A DNA stretch of 64,000 nucleotides from Prorocentrum cordatum (GCA_963575745.1 CAUYUJ010019937.1:679562-743561); one strand, 5' to 3'. Counted from the first letter of the stretch, positions 26,309 through 37,596 are shown. Notes: generated from the letters alone by a model not told the origin. Program-made: numbers and translations.

Positions 26309-27965
26309 GTCTTTGGCCCTCTTGGGGCCGTCTTGGGGGCCTCTTGGGCCGTTCTGGGGCCATCTTGGAGGCCTCTTGGGCGATTTTGGGGCGATCTTTG
26401 GGGGCTCTTGGGCCGCCTCAGGCCGTCGGAAGGCCGAAAAGAAGCAAATGCCAAAATCCGTCAAGAACCATTGGAAAATCAATGATTTGGGCCTCTTCGG
26501 GCCTTCCTTGAAGCCCTCTTAGGGGCCTCTTGGGCCGTCTTGGAGACCTCTTGGGGGCCTCTTGGGCCGTCTTGGGCCATCTTGGAGCCATCTTGGGCTG
26601 TCTTGGTGGCCTCCTGGCCCGTCTGGCGCCGTCGGAAGCCGTCTTAGGGGCATCTCTGGGCCGACTTAGAGCCCTCTTGGGGTGCTCAAGGGCCGTCTTG
26701 GAGGCCATCTAGGGCGTCTTGGAGGCCCCTTGGGCTGTCTTGGGGCACTCTTGGTGCCGTCTTGGGGGCCTCTTGGGCAGTCCGGGAGCCATCTTGGAGG
26801 CCTCTTGGGGGGATCTTGGGGTCTCTTGGGCCGCCTCGGGCCGTCAGAAGGCCGAAAAGAAGAACATGCCAGCCGTCTTGGGGGCCATCTTTGACCACGT
26901 CTTGGAGGCCGTCTTGGAGGTCATCTAGGGCGTCTTGGAGGCCCCTTGGGCTGTCTTGGGGCCCTCTTGGTGCCGACTTGGGGGCCTCTTGGGCAGTCCG
27001 GGAGCCATCTTGGAGGCCTCTTGGGGGGATCTTGGGGGCTCTTGGGCCGCCTCGGGCCGTCAGAAGGCCGAAAAGAAGAACATGCCAGCCGTCTTGGGGG
27101 CCATCTTTGACCACGTCTTGGAGGCCGTCTTGGAGGCCATCGTGGAGCCGTCTGGAGCAGGAAAAACCTTGGGAATCACCTCGCCCGGAGCTTTTCGGGT
27201 CCTGCCGGGTGGCCGGCGGGACGGGCCGAAGCCCCAGGGGGAGTTCGGAAAAGAATCAAAGCCAAAAACCGTAAGAAGTCTAGCACGCCAGGCCCCCCTG
27301 TGATAAATCAACAGGGGGCGACGGATCCAATGGCCTTCGGCACATCCCGCCAACGTGCCCAGGTTGTGGGTCAGAGACCTCATGGATGCTTCTTCGGGGT
27401 TCTTAGGAGCGCTCTCGGGAGCTTGTGGAGAGCAGTTTTGAGGCCTCTTGGGAGCATCTTGGGAGCCTTTTGGGGGCCTCTTGGAGGCCTCTTGGGGCTT
27501 CCTGGGGGCCTCTTGGGGGCCTCTTGGAGCCTTTTCGGAGCCTATTGGGGCCTCCTGGGGGCTTCTTGGGGCCGAGGGCTCGAACTGTCCGTTCGCGTCC
27601 ACCGTCTAGGCCCTCTCTTGGAGCCATCTTGGAGGCATTTTGGACAGTGTTGGAAGCCTCTGTGGTTATTTTGGGGCCCCATTGGAGGCCTCCTGGGCCG
27701 TCTTGGGGCTATCTTGGGCGCCTCCTGGGCCGTCGTGGAGCGTCAGGAAGCCGAAAAGGCGAGAACGCCTCAAATCTTTCAAAAACCGGAGGAAAACAAA
27801 TGAGTTGTGCCTCTTGGGGCCCTCTAGCGAGGCCTCTTGGAGGCCTCTCGGGGCGTCTTAGAAGCCTCTGAGGCCGTCTGGAGACCATGATGAGAGTCTT
27901 GGACCGATCGTTCGGCGACTCGGGGCCCTCTCGGACCTTCCTGGGGGCCTCTTGGGGCCCTCTTG
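26309..27965. repeat. GGCCTCTTGGG-type array, G-rich on the plus strand
   Basis: Irregular repeats of CTTGGGGGCCTCTTGGGCCG and GGCCGTCTTGGAGGCC occupy this stretch. A subunit GGCCGTCAGAAGGCCGAAAAG appears at about 26424, 26845, 27056 and 27740. Open frames on both strands are repeat-driven. A less repetitive stretch at about 27140-27400 shows no gene. Confidence 0.8.
26708..27139. repeat. Two 216-bp tandem units
   Basis: The block starting TCTAGGGCGTCTTGGAGGCC at 26708 recurs at 26924, nearly unchanged (for example GCACTC against GCCCTC, GGTCTC against GGGCTC). It is a recent local duplication within the array. Confidence 0.85.
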
Positions 27966-28144
27966 GCCAGTCTGGGGGCCCTCTTGGGCCCGAAAAAGTC
28001 ATGCGACATGCCACCACGGACCGCGGGAGATCTGAGAGCTTGGAGTCCGGGCCCCTAAGCAATCTCCAATCCAGAACACTAAGGATTACAACAAGAGACC
28101 TGAGGACACGCCCACTCCGTGCCCGAAGGTACGGTGGCGGATTG

Positions 28145-28430
28145 CTTAATATTTACAGATGTTACATATACAGACATACATGCGTATACCTAAACATATA
28201 CATAAACATACACATATACATATATACATATATCCAAATACATACAAATACATGTATACACAAATACAAACATACACATACATACACATACATACACATA
28301 CGCGTACACACACATACACCTACACCCACACATACAAATACACATGCACAAGCATACATGCATACATACATACATACATACAGACAGACAGACAGACATA
28401 CATACATACGTGTGTATATATTCCTATAAT
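28145..28430. repeat. CATA/TACA microsatellite
   Basis: Imperfect CATACA, TATACA and GACA units run through this stretch, with pure CATA at about 28360-28382 and CAGA at 28380-28396. It separates the G-rich array on its left from the C-rich array on its right. Confidence 0.9.
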
Positions 28431-28619
28431 TATACATCCTGTAAGGAAAAATCCCCCCCGGATGGCCCACACACCCCCCCCCACATACTTTCTTGGACGG
28501 CCGCCCTCGGCCCCCGGGCCCCTTTCCAGCGGACTTCCAAGCCCTCCAGGTCACCGAGCGATGAGGCGACGCTCTTCATGGCCCCCCAGCGGCCCAAGAC
28601 GCCCGAGGACGGCGGCCTA

Positions 28620-29215
28620 AGATAGCCTCAGATGACACCGCGACCGCCCCGAGGCGACCCAAGACGGCCCAAGAGGCACCCAAGAGGCCCCCCAAAAGGG
28701 CCCCGCGAGGCCAAAATAGCCCCATTTCCCATCGTAAAAGGTACATTCTCAACATATTCGCCTCTTGGCCTTTCATAACGTCCAAGTCGGCCCAAGAGAC
28801 TCCCAAGACGGCCCAAGAGGCTCCCAAGAAGGCCCCAAGACGCCCAAAGAGAGCCCAAGAGTGCCTCAAGGGCCCCCAAGACAGCCCAAGAGACCATCTG
28901 GACGGGCCGCACAGGCGTCCCAGAAAACGAAAACCAAGTTCAAATTTCAAGCCTTCGGCTTCAAGCGGCCCATAAGATGCCCCCAGAGGCCCCCAAGAGG
29001 CCCCACGGGGCCCCAAGAGGCCCCTTAAGCGGCCCCCAAGAGGCCCCCAGGCGGCCCCCAAGAAGCTCCCATGAGGCCCCCAGGACGCCCCAAAAAGCTT
29101 CCAAGAGTACCCTCCCCGGACGCCCCGAGCCACTCCTGGCGACCGCGAGGCTTCTGACAAGGAGAGGCGACGAACGGCCTTCCTGACGCGCTCTTGGGCC
29201 GTCTTCGAGCTTAAC
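28620..29215. repeat. GGCC array in the opposite orientation (C-rich on the plus strand)
   Basis: The words here are CCCAAGAGGCCCCC and GACGGCCCAAGAGGC, the reverse complements of those at 26.3-27.9 kb. From 29216 to 29640 lies non-repetitive DNA with a 394-codon frame that shows no recognisable domain. Confidence 0.75.
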
Positions 29216-29659
29216 ATGCCCCAATCAAGGCCCAACAGGTCCCAGAAACGCCCAAGGATAGCTTCCCCTGAGTTCCCAAGAGACCTTCCAGAAACAACTG
29301 ACCGGGAGACGCACCCAACCCTTTGTACACAAAAGGCGACTATACCCAGGACCGTTCATTTCCAACTTACGCCTGGAAGGATTTGCAGTGTCCTTGAACG
29401 ATTCGCCAAAGAACGTGAGGCCGCAGACCAGTGTTCCCCATTCACGGCATCACTCTTGCGACTCATATCATCGGAAAGAGGGCGATCACGATCTGACAAA
29501 AGAGCAATGACGAGGGGGGCACGAACGTGGCGACAGCTTCGCTGTTCGAAGCCCCCCGGGACGGCGAGGCCTCATTCTGGTCTGCGGATCACGCCGCTCC
29601 GCTGGACCCGCCAGCGGCCCACGAAGGTAGCGACAGTTTCGCACATCGCAGCCCCCCAC

Positions 29660-29880
29660 TCGTTCCCTCGTTCCTTTCCCAGTTTATCCTTCTCCTCTTC
29701 CTCCTGTTCTGACTCCCTCCTCGTCCTCTCTCGCCCTCCTCGTGTCATTCTCCTCCTCTGTCCTCTCCTCTCTCTCTCTCTCTCTTTCCCTCCTCCTTTC
29801 CTCCTCACCTTCCCCGACCGTCTCTCTCCCTTCTTCCTCGCCCTCCTCTCCTCTTGCTTCCCTTCATATCATTTCCTCCT
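29660..29880. repeat. Pyrimidine-rich CTC/TCT tract
   Basis: CT-rich low complexity including a TCTC run near 29770. Any Ser/Leu ORF across it is compositional. Confidence 0.8.
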
Positions 29881-30055
29881 CTTCTTCCCCGATCGTCTCA
29901 CTGCAATGCTCTGCCCTCTCAGAGGGCTACTTATTCCCAAGAGAAGCGCGACGACCATGCAGCATGCAGCCTGTTTGGCCCGGGGGAAGTCCAGGGACAA
30001 ATTTCGGGTGCGTCTTTGCGGAGGGAGCGGAGGGGGGGGATATTCTCGATGGAAA

Positions 30056-30150
30056 GGAAGGGAGGGGAGGAAGAGGATGAGGAAGAGGAGGAGGCCACAA
30101 AGGAGGAGGAGGAGGAGGAGGAGGAGGAGGAGGAGGAGGAGGAGGAGGAT
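30056..30150. repeat. GGA microsatellite
   Basis: GGA/GAG triplets, with an uninterrupted GGA run at about 30103-30148, lie directly before the Helitron remnant and probably mark its truncated left side. Confidence 0.9.
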
Positions 30151-30153
30151 ATC

Positions 30154-31144
30154 AGCTACGACGTTACCATGGACCCCGACATCCAAGACGAACTCCGGGC
30201 ATCGCCCACCGGGCGCTACCTCTGCGCCACGGAAGCCGCTTGGCGCGTTTTCGGCTAAAACACTTACGACAGGTGGCCGCGCGTCGTTTGCCTCCACGTG
30301 GGCGGCCAAGACTGGGTTTTGTTCGAAGAGGGCAAGGAGGCCGAAGCACTCCAGGGACGCACTTCCCCTTTACAGCGGTATTTCCACCGCCCCTCTGTGA
30401 GCCAGTTCTCCACGTTAAAGTACAACGAGTGCTACGAGCAGTACATGATTGCCCCCGCTTGCCCCGTTCGCCTACGCGGCAACTTCCCATTCCCCGAGGC
30501 CGCCCCGGCGCCCGACGTTGCGTGGATGGACCAGGCGCCCCAAGGACAACGCCATTTCGTGTGCCCACGGCAACGCGGGGAAGCCCCTATCTGCAGGCTG
30601 GAGATGAAGTTCCCCCGGCAGAAGGAAGTCTTCTATCTCCGGCACATGCTATTGAATTTCCCCAAGCAGGACTTCCGCGATTGTCGCACTCACAGCGGAC
30701 ACGTACGTGCCACGTGCGAGGAGGCCCTGCACGCCACCAGCCTGTTCGCCGCCAACACGGAGGCCCATGAGGTCCTTGACGAGCTCATTCAGCTGAGGTA
30801 CACTGCCAGCCAGTTGCGCTTCGCTTTCCTCGTGCTCCTCGAGCAGGATGCAGCGCTAGTGGAGCTTTTCGCAAAGTACGAACGACCGCTGATGAAAGAC
30901 TTCTTGGACCGATGGGCTGTGTCCGCAGCGCGCGCGGGAGCGCCTCGTCCGCCTGCTCAAGGCCACCTGGTTGGAGAACGGCAACCTCGAATCCACGTGG
31001 AAGCTGTCGGACACGGATGGCGAGAATAACTTGCCAGCGCCAAACTTGAACTCATTCTTCCATTTCCTCACCTCGCTCACGCACATGGCGTTGCTCCTTG
31101 ACCGCCATGACCGCGACCCCTCTCGTGGTCGCCGCTTCCTCTAA
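30154..31144 (+). pseudogene. Helitron Rep/helicase remnant
   Basis: One frame carries features of the region between the Rep and Pif1-helicase parts of Helitron proteins: DPDIQDELRASPTGRYLCAT followed by EAAWRVFG, then RWPRVVCLHVGGQDWVLFEE, LKYNECYEQY, and KEVFYLRHMLLNF followed by DFRDCRTHSGHV and TCEEALHA. This corresponds to the family pattern GRYvsA-eA-WR-F, HLpgq--v-F, GErFYLRlLL and fedLRT. A TAA at 30256-30258 interrupts it in frame. Near 30925 the similarity seems to move to another frame (RERLVRLLKATWLENGNL), open to TAA at 31142-31144. No Walker motifs or Helitron ends (TC, CTRR hairpin) were found, so this is an internal fragment. Confidence 0.6.
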
Positions 31145-31345
31145 CCCCTCATCGGTGACTATGGCCTCGTCGCGGTATGTCGCCGTCTCCCAAACACAGG
31201 AATGCTTATGACCCGTCCGGGAATTATGACCGCGACCCCTCTCATGGTCATCATGTGCTTGCAGACATCATTCATTCACCGAGTGTTTGGGTGCGCATGG
31301 GCGCAGGACCAAGTTTGACGCGAAGCGAAGCGAGCCCTCAAATCT

Positions 31346-31348
<3 letters not shown>

Positions 31349-31381
<33 letters not shown>
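31349..31381. repeat. TA dinucleotide microsatellite
   Basis: About 16 TA units. The stretch 31145-31340 holds nothing recognisable. A CTG triplet run lies at about 31488-31511 within a CT-rich block. Confidence 0.9.
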
Positions 31382-31382
<1 letters not shown>

Positions 31383-31889
31383 GATGTGTATGTTTACACA
31401 TAGATTGTTCCCCTTGCTCCTCACCTTCCTCCCGCTGCCTCTCCCTCGCCCGCTTCGTCTGCTCCTCCAGCCCTTACTTCTGCGGGCCCTGCTGCTGCTG
31501 CTGCTGCTGTTCCTCCTCTTCTGATTAAGCATAAAAAGGACCCCTAAACCTTTGGGAAGCGGCCTAAGCTTGGAGGGCCAGGAACATTAGGGATAAGGGG
31601 TCGATCCTGCAGGTGTACCAAACAAAACCGCCCAGATGTATTAGCCCTAATGCGAAGGCGGGGACCTCAGTGAGGCCACGTCTTCATCGTATTATTAGGG
31701 TTAGGGGTTATGCTGCTCTCGGTGATCTACCTCCCCCTCTCTCTTGCTCCCCTTCTTCTTGTGCGGGGGGCGCCACTGTGCCCCTTGGCATGGCGCCACG
31801 CGCACAGCAGACGGGGAACGGCGGGAGGGGGAGGAGCAACATACTCTACGTAAACAGGAGGAGGAGAGGGAGGATGAGGGAGGGGGATT

Positions 31890-31980
31890 AGGAAGAGGAG
31901 GAGGAGGAGGAGGAGGATCAGGAGGAGGAACAGGAGCAGCAGGAGGAGGAGGAGGAGGAGGAGGAGGAGGAGGAGAAGAG
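31890..31980. repeat. GGA microsatellite
   Basis: GGA/GAA triplets. The region 31515-31890 before it is non-repetitive and I see no gene there. Confidence 0.9.
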
Positions 31981-33065
31981 ATGATACCTCGAGGCGAGCA
32001 CGTCTGTCGAACTTCAGCCGCTAAAATCACGGCACTGGGGCAGCGCGGCTCCGACAGATGTTGCTGGCGCCACAAACGGGCGCGTGCAGCGCCGAGAGCG
32101 GACGTTGTCGCGAAGGAGGAAGAGGAGGACTGAGAGGGACAGGAGGCTTTGGGAGGAGTGCAACAATGGGTATGCCTGGCCGAGTGCGCCCCCATCGCTC
32201 CTTGCCGCCGTCGCGCGGCTCCTGACGCTGCCGCCGCTGCGACCTCACCGCCTGCCCAGGGACGAGGCAGGGCGGAGGGAGGCCAGGTCAGGCGCTTGGA
32301 GAGCAGTGGCCGACGGAGGCTGCAGCATGGGACGGGGGGGGGGGGGCGCCGCCCGCGCGCTGGCGCGCACGCGCGTCGTCCGTGTGCTGCTGTTCGGAGC
32401 TTGGACTACACCAAGGCTGTGCGCGCGCTGGAGTTGCTGCCAGCACGAGTGCTCCCAGGTCGCGCGCGTCTCGTCGGCGCGCTGCCGCGCGGCGCCCCCG
32501 CGGCGCCCCGCGCGCCGCCCGCGCGACCGCGCGCGTTGTGCTCTGCTATCGTTTTGTTTCTTGGGGGGGCTGCGGACGTCCAGATCCCTCAGGCACCTTC
32601 GAGGGAACGCTCTCTTGGGCTGTGGAGCTAGTCGGTGTGTGGGAGGGGGGGGGGACGGGCAGGAGGATTATGAGGAGCGGGGGCATGGAAAGGACAGGAG
32701 GGGCAAGAGGGAGGGGCGCACGAGAAGGAAGAGGAGCAGGAGGGGGAGCGTTCCGCAGGATGCGTCCCTGGAGGCTGGGCCCTCCCGCCGAGCTCGGACC
32801 TGGCTGCCCCTCTTGCCCCCGGCACGCCGAGCCCGCGCCTGCGCCCGACGAGCTGCCGCCGTGCGCACGAAGACCCGCACGGGCCTGAGTTTGGCTGTCC
32901 CGACCCTTCTCGACCTCTCCGGCCGGCCTCGCCTCGCGCCAAAGCCCCCCTTCCCCCCGGTGCCTCGCTGTGCTCTGGCGCACCCCGCTGCGGCTCGACC
33001 GCCGCCCGATCCTCTTGCGGCCGCTGGCCGAAAACGTATCCGACTGCCAGGCTTGGGCGGGTTGT
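31981..33065. other. GC-rich stretch without recognisable gene
   Basis: Composition is very GC-rich with CGCG-containing segments (for example 32345-32540). Frames are open on both strands and none shows a domain, a codon-use signal or a splice layout I trust. Confidence 0.5.
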
Positions 33066-33235
33066 GCGACGCCTCCTCCTTCTCCCCTCCTCCTCCTCCT
33101 TCTCCTCCTCCCCCTCCTCCTCCTCCTCCTCCTCCTCCTCCTCCTCCTCCTCCTCCTCCTCATTCATCTCCTCTCTCCCTCCCCCTCCTCTCATGTTCAC
33201 CCTCCCAGTCCTCCACCTCCTCCTCTTCCTCCTCC
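33066..33235. repeat. CTC microsatellite
   Basis: A CTC run of about 30 triplets to 33163, then a looser CTC-rich tail. It feeds long Ser/Leu or Glu/Arg pseudo-ORFs. The stretch 33240-33700 has nothing recognisable. Confidence 0.9.
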
Positions 33236-33705
33236 GCATCCTCCCATCGGGTGTGGCCAGCAACAGCGATGCCACCGCGCGCACGCCGCCCCGCTCCCGC
33301 CCTCCAGCGCCGCACTGCTGGACCGGAGGCGAATGCTGTCTGCATGCTGGCAGCAAACAGAACACACGCTGCTCTGCCAAAGAGGTGCCGAATGAAAGCA
33401 ATGTGCGCGCCGTCTCACAAGTCACAGCTTGAACACAGACACAGCGCGGACGCCGATGCTCGTGGGCGTCCGTGAGGGGGGCGTCCAGGAGGGGGGGTGG
33501 GGGCATGATCTTCGTGTTTGGGGGCTCTCCACCTTGGAATGGCCTTCGTTTGGCTTGTTCACAGGAGGCTTTGGCCTCTCAAATGGGCTCGTGTTCTTGA
33601 TTCACGTTCCTGTGGCCCCTTTTCGATCGTATATCCTCCCGTAGATGGACAAGCAAATAGAAAGAACCATTCACTCCGCCCTCCCACCCTCTCCCCAGAC
33701 GAAAA

Positions 33706-33873
33706 AACCAAAAAAAAAAAAAAAGACAAGCAAAAATACAAAAAAAAAAAAGAAGTGAAGGAATAAAAAAACAAGACAATAAAAAAAAAGAAAAAAATAA
33801 AAAAAAGAAAGAAGTGGGAAAAAAAGAAAAAAAAAAAAAAGAAAAAAAAGAAAAAAGAATTTAAAAAAAAAAG

Positions 33874-33904
<31 letters not shown>

Positions 33905-34174
33905 AAAAAAGAAAAAAAAAAAAAAAAAATAGAAAAAATAAAAGAAAAAAAAAAAAATAAAAAATTAGAAAAAAAAACAAAACACACCAAAAAACAAATA
34001 AAAAAAATAAAAAAAAAAAAAAAAAAGAAAAATAAAAGGAAAAGAAAAAAAAAAATATAAAAAAAAAAGAACAAAACAGTAAGAAGAAAAAACAAAAAAA
34101 AAAAAAAAATAAAATAAAAAAAACAATAAAAAAAAAAAAAAAAGAAACAAAAAAACAAAAATAAAAAAAAAAAA
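33706..34174. repeat. A-rich tract, ~470 bp
   Basis: Nearly all A with scattered G, T and C (words such as AAAAAGAAAA and AAATAAAAA). It is in sharp contrast to the GC-rich surroundings and is the only stretch of this kind in the window. The Phe-rich minus-strand frame across it is compositional. Confidence 0.95.
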
Positions 34175-34185
34175 AGCTGGTCCCA

Positions 34186-34325
34186 GGCAAACCATGGCTG
34201 GCGGCACGTGCGCGGCCCAGGGAATGGGCGGAGACGCAATGAAACAAGAAGAGGCGCCGTGAAATCTGGAGACATATCACGGTCCCCGCCATGATATCCA
34301 CCCCCCTTAGTCGTCATCACCCTCC
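34186..34325 (+). repeat. Dispersed repeat, copy 1 (partner at 45.05 kb)
   Basis: Shared landmarks with 45057-45210 in the same orientation: GGCGGCACGTGCGCGGCCCA (TGCGGCACG... in the partner), GACGCA-TGAA-CAAGAAG, GGCGCCGTG/GGCGCCATG, and GTCATCACCC-CCTCTT. Identity looks near 75%. Confidence 0.65.
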
Positions 34326-34605
34326 TCTTTGCCGCCCCTGAGATGCGTTTTCAGAATGCCCTGCAGCACGTGCAGCCGAGAACCCGGTTCCAACACTATC
34401 CCTGCGACCCAGACCTCGGACTACTCGATCAATCGAGTTGTTGGCACCTGGAGCTATCTTTGTTCCTGGAGCTCTCGTTTTTTTTGACACTTGTTTGTAT
34501 TTTTTTTGTGGGGGGGGGGGGCGTTGCTTAAACAACAAAAAACTAGCACCTGGAACTCTCGACCCTTCGCTGGCAGGATGCCTCCTCCCTGGTGGTTTTC
34601 TGGCC

Positions 34606-34767
34606 ATCCCCAGGGCCTTTGGAGACGGCCCCAGGGCTCCGAGTAGCGGCGAAAAACCTGCGCGGGACAACTTGTTTGATGTTTCCATCCCAGGGCCTTT
34701 GGAGACGGCCCCAGGGCGCCGATTGGCTGCGAAAAACTTCCGCGGGGCAGCTTGTCTGCTGTTTGCC
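34606..34767. repeat. 80-bp tandem duplication
   Basis: CAGGGCCTTTGGAGACGGCC occurs at 34611 and again at 34691, and each is followed by CCAGGGC, a GCGGCGAAAAAC or GCTGCGAAAAAC motif and GCGGG-CA-CTTGT. Two diverged units. Confidence 0.8.
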
Positions 34768-34769
34768 GG

Positions 34770-37080
34770 AGCGATCGAAGTGGATACGGAAAGAATGGGC
34801 ACGAAGACCGACAGAATGTCCTGTGCATGCTGAACAGGATTCGCAGTCGGTGCTGCCGCGGGCCTTGTCCACGTGAGACAGAAGGCCGCCTGCCCGACAG
34901 CGGCCACTGTCGATTCTGGACAGCATTTGCTGTTGGGCATCGTGCACGTGTCTTCCGTACCCATCTCGGGCGTCCAGAGTTTGAGCTGCCGGAGGCCTTG
35001 GGAAGCCTGGCCCCAGGAACCGGTGGGAACGGCGTCGAGGGGACCAGGCGAGTGCAGGATCAGCCAGCATCGAATCCGGAGATCTGGCCGGATCGGAGTG
35101 TGCGTCGGGCCGGGCTGCATCGGCACGGAGTCCAAATCGAATCGGATCGGCCAAGCCGAGATGCACGAAAACGCTATGAGAACATTGGGCCACATCGGAC
35201 CGTCGGATACTTCGAATCGAGATCGGGTCGAGCCAGCCAGGTGCGAAATCGAATCGGATTGATCGGATCGAACTAGCGCCCGAATGCGACTCGACAGAAG
35301 TCGAACCGTCGAAAAATACAATCTTTGGGGCTGATTTCGGGACGGGCGATTCCCCCCGTGGGCCCCAGGGACCCCGGGAGGGTGTCCAACCCCAGACCTC
35401 TGGTCCTGTCCGCGACCCCTTCTGCAGGGATCCACCGTTTTGTCCCGGATCGTTTTTCGACGGCCTGGGAGACCCTGAAGAGGAGAAAGAAGGGCAAGAG
35501 AGAGGAGGAGAAATGACGAAGGACAGGAAGAGGCGGGGCCGACCGCGATGGCGTCCGCGGTGCGCTCCACGCTGGCCTCGACGGCGCTCGCCAGAGCGGT
35601 CACGCTGGAGGACGTGCCGCTGGAGCCTGCCCCCGATCCCAGACCCCCCCCCCCCGCCTCGTGAGCAACGTCGCGACGGCAAACGATGTTTTGCCAACTT
35701 TCGGCTTCGGAAGCCTTCTCCGGGCCCCGGCTCCGTGAGCAAACGACCCGGGATGAAGCGCCAGTCCCCGCGGGGGGCTCGAGGCACTCCCGGGGCTCCA
35801 CGTCGTGAAGATGTATCTCAACACGGGAGGGGCCTCCGGGATGTTGGCTTTCTCTGGGTCGGAGTCCTGCTGTGCTCCCTGGCCTTTGGCGGACCTTGGG
35901 ACGCACCCGCGCTGGGCGTCGCTTTAGGGAAACGGGGGGGGGGGGGGGCGACACGGGGGTGAATCCAGGTGCACTTCTCGGGCCTCTGTGGGCCCCCTTT
36001 TGGGCCCCAGAGGGCCCTTCTCGGGGTCCTTTCGGGCCCCCTGTCTGCAGCCCTTGCTGACCCCCATTCCCTGAGATCCGATGTCGTGTTTTTTTTGTGC
36101 TTTTTTCAATACAGGGTCCCCCGAAGTCTCTTCCCCAAGACCGGCTTTTCATCCCGAGTAATTTTTCGACGGTGCCGAGGCCCGGCGAGGGCCCCTATAG
36201 GGGCCGAACTTTGCGAAAAGCCTCCGTGTTGATTTGTTTTCGGTACGTTGGATCTCTGGATGCGCGACGCCCAACCGCGGCCACGGGCAAGCCCTGTGAG
36301 CTGCGACGCGCCCCGCGGCGCGAGGTCGGGACGCCGGCCGTCGTCCCCCGAGGCAGGCGCCCGGCTCTCCACCGCCGAGAAAGGGCCCCCCGGAGACACA
36401 CACTTTTTGATTCGCGGGTCGAGAGCGCACCTGTTCCGGTCGAAGCTAAGCGGGCCGCGCGAAGCTTGAATTAGGCAGAGAAGAGGAGGGAGGAAGCGGC
36501 GGAGCCTCAGAGCGAGGCCGGGGGGAGGCATAGCCTCGGATACAGGCGGTGCCGAAGCCGAAATTTTTGCAAACGGACCCCCTGGAAACACACACACACA
36601 CAGACACGGATCCCGGGACTCCCTCCTGGAGCAGCTTTGTGTCTGGGCCCTGGCCCCCGGCCGCCTGGAGGCGCGGGGGCTCCTCGGCGCCGAGGCGAGC
36701 GGTCCGGTCCTGCATCCGTCGCCCGATGCCGTCGGGCCCGCCCCGCGGCGCGGCGGCGCCGCGGCGCCAAAGCGAGCGGGTTTGGAAGAAGCGCGGGGCT
36801 CGCGCCGGGGAGGCGCCGCGCTCGCCACATCTTTCGGATGTTCTGGATGGCCCTTTTCTCCTCCACCGCCCCTGCGCTCAGCCCGTAGACTGAGGACGCG
36901 CGACAAGGATGCAAGGGCCTGAGGACGGCCATGCCGACGCTGTGCGAGGTGGGTGCGGCCAGCGAGAGTGGCCGAGGATGGGCCGAAAGGGAAAGGATGC
37001 AAGGGTAACCTGGGGAACTTGCTCATCTTAGCGATGCGGGTTGGTTGCGGTGCCCAAATTCGAACAGACACCGCCAACTC
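34770..37080. other. GC-rich stretch without recognisable gene
   Basis: Several long frames overlap on both strands (the longest is 611 codons on the minus strand, 36152-34317), but none shows a conserved domain and they overlap each other, as expected at this GC content. Short GAATCGGATCGG sub-repeats occur at about 35135-35270, and a CA run lies at 36583-36602. Confidence 0.45.
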
Positions 37081-37156
37081 TCTATTACATGTATATAAAC
37101 ATATATGTGTATAAATATATACACATGCATCGCTGTATACAACTAAGCATGTGTGT

Positions 37157-37161
37157 GTTTG

Positions 37162-37193
<32 letters not shown>

Positions 37194-37219
37194 TGTATGT
37201 ATGTATGTATGTATGTATG

Positions 37220-37250
<31 letters not shown>

Positions 37251-37273
37251 TTATGTATGTAATGTAATTATGT

Positions 37274-37330
<57 letters not shown>
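37157..37330. repeat. GTAT and TA microsatellites
   Basis: About 23 GTAT units (37163-37250) are followed, after a short spacer, by about 26 TA units (37276-37328). Confidence 0.95.
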
Positions 37331-37596
37331 CGATCGCACTGTATGTCTGTGCTTTTGCTTTCCTCTTCACTTGCCAGCCCTCTCGGCCCCCCGCGCTGCA
37401 GCTGCCGCCCCGGCCCCTGGGTGTGGTCGCGACGCCGCCCCGTGCCCGCTGCCAGGGCTGCAGCACCGGCTTGGCCGCCCCGCTGCGGCCCCCGCTGCGT
37501 GCGCGCGCTCGCCCCTCCCCCATCCTCCCTCCAGCGGCCGCTCCTGGCCCCCTGAGAGCCGACGCTGCCAGAAAACTGCAACGGCGCAAGCAGATC

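Noticed and set aside
28145-28430. CRISPR-like or regularly spaced repeat array
   Set aside because: It is a simple CATA/TACA microsatellite without unique spacers.
29216-30400. 394-codon plus-strand open frame
   Set aside because: Passes through pyrimidine and GGA repeats and overlaps the Helitron remnant in a different frame. No domain seen.
31690-31712. Telomere-like TTAGGGTTAGGGG
   Set aside because: Only two units, internal, with no extension. Chance.
32084-33475. 463-codon plus-strand open frame
   Set aside because: Runs through very GC-rich DNA and into the CTC microsatellite, with an equally long frame on the other strand. No recognisable domain.
33559-34320. Phe-rich minus-strand frame resembling a membrane protein
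   Set aside because: It is the translation of the A-rich tract, so the hydrophobicity is compositional.
34317-36152. 611-codon minus-strand open frame
   Set aside because: No domain, overlaps other long frames on both strands, low-complexity Pro/Arg/Ser composition, GC-rich region where stops are rare, and it contains the 80-bp tandem duplication.
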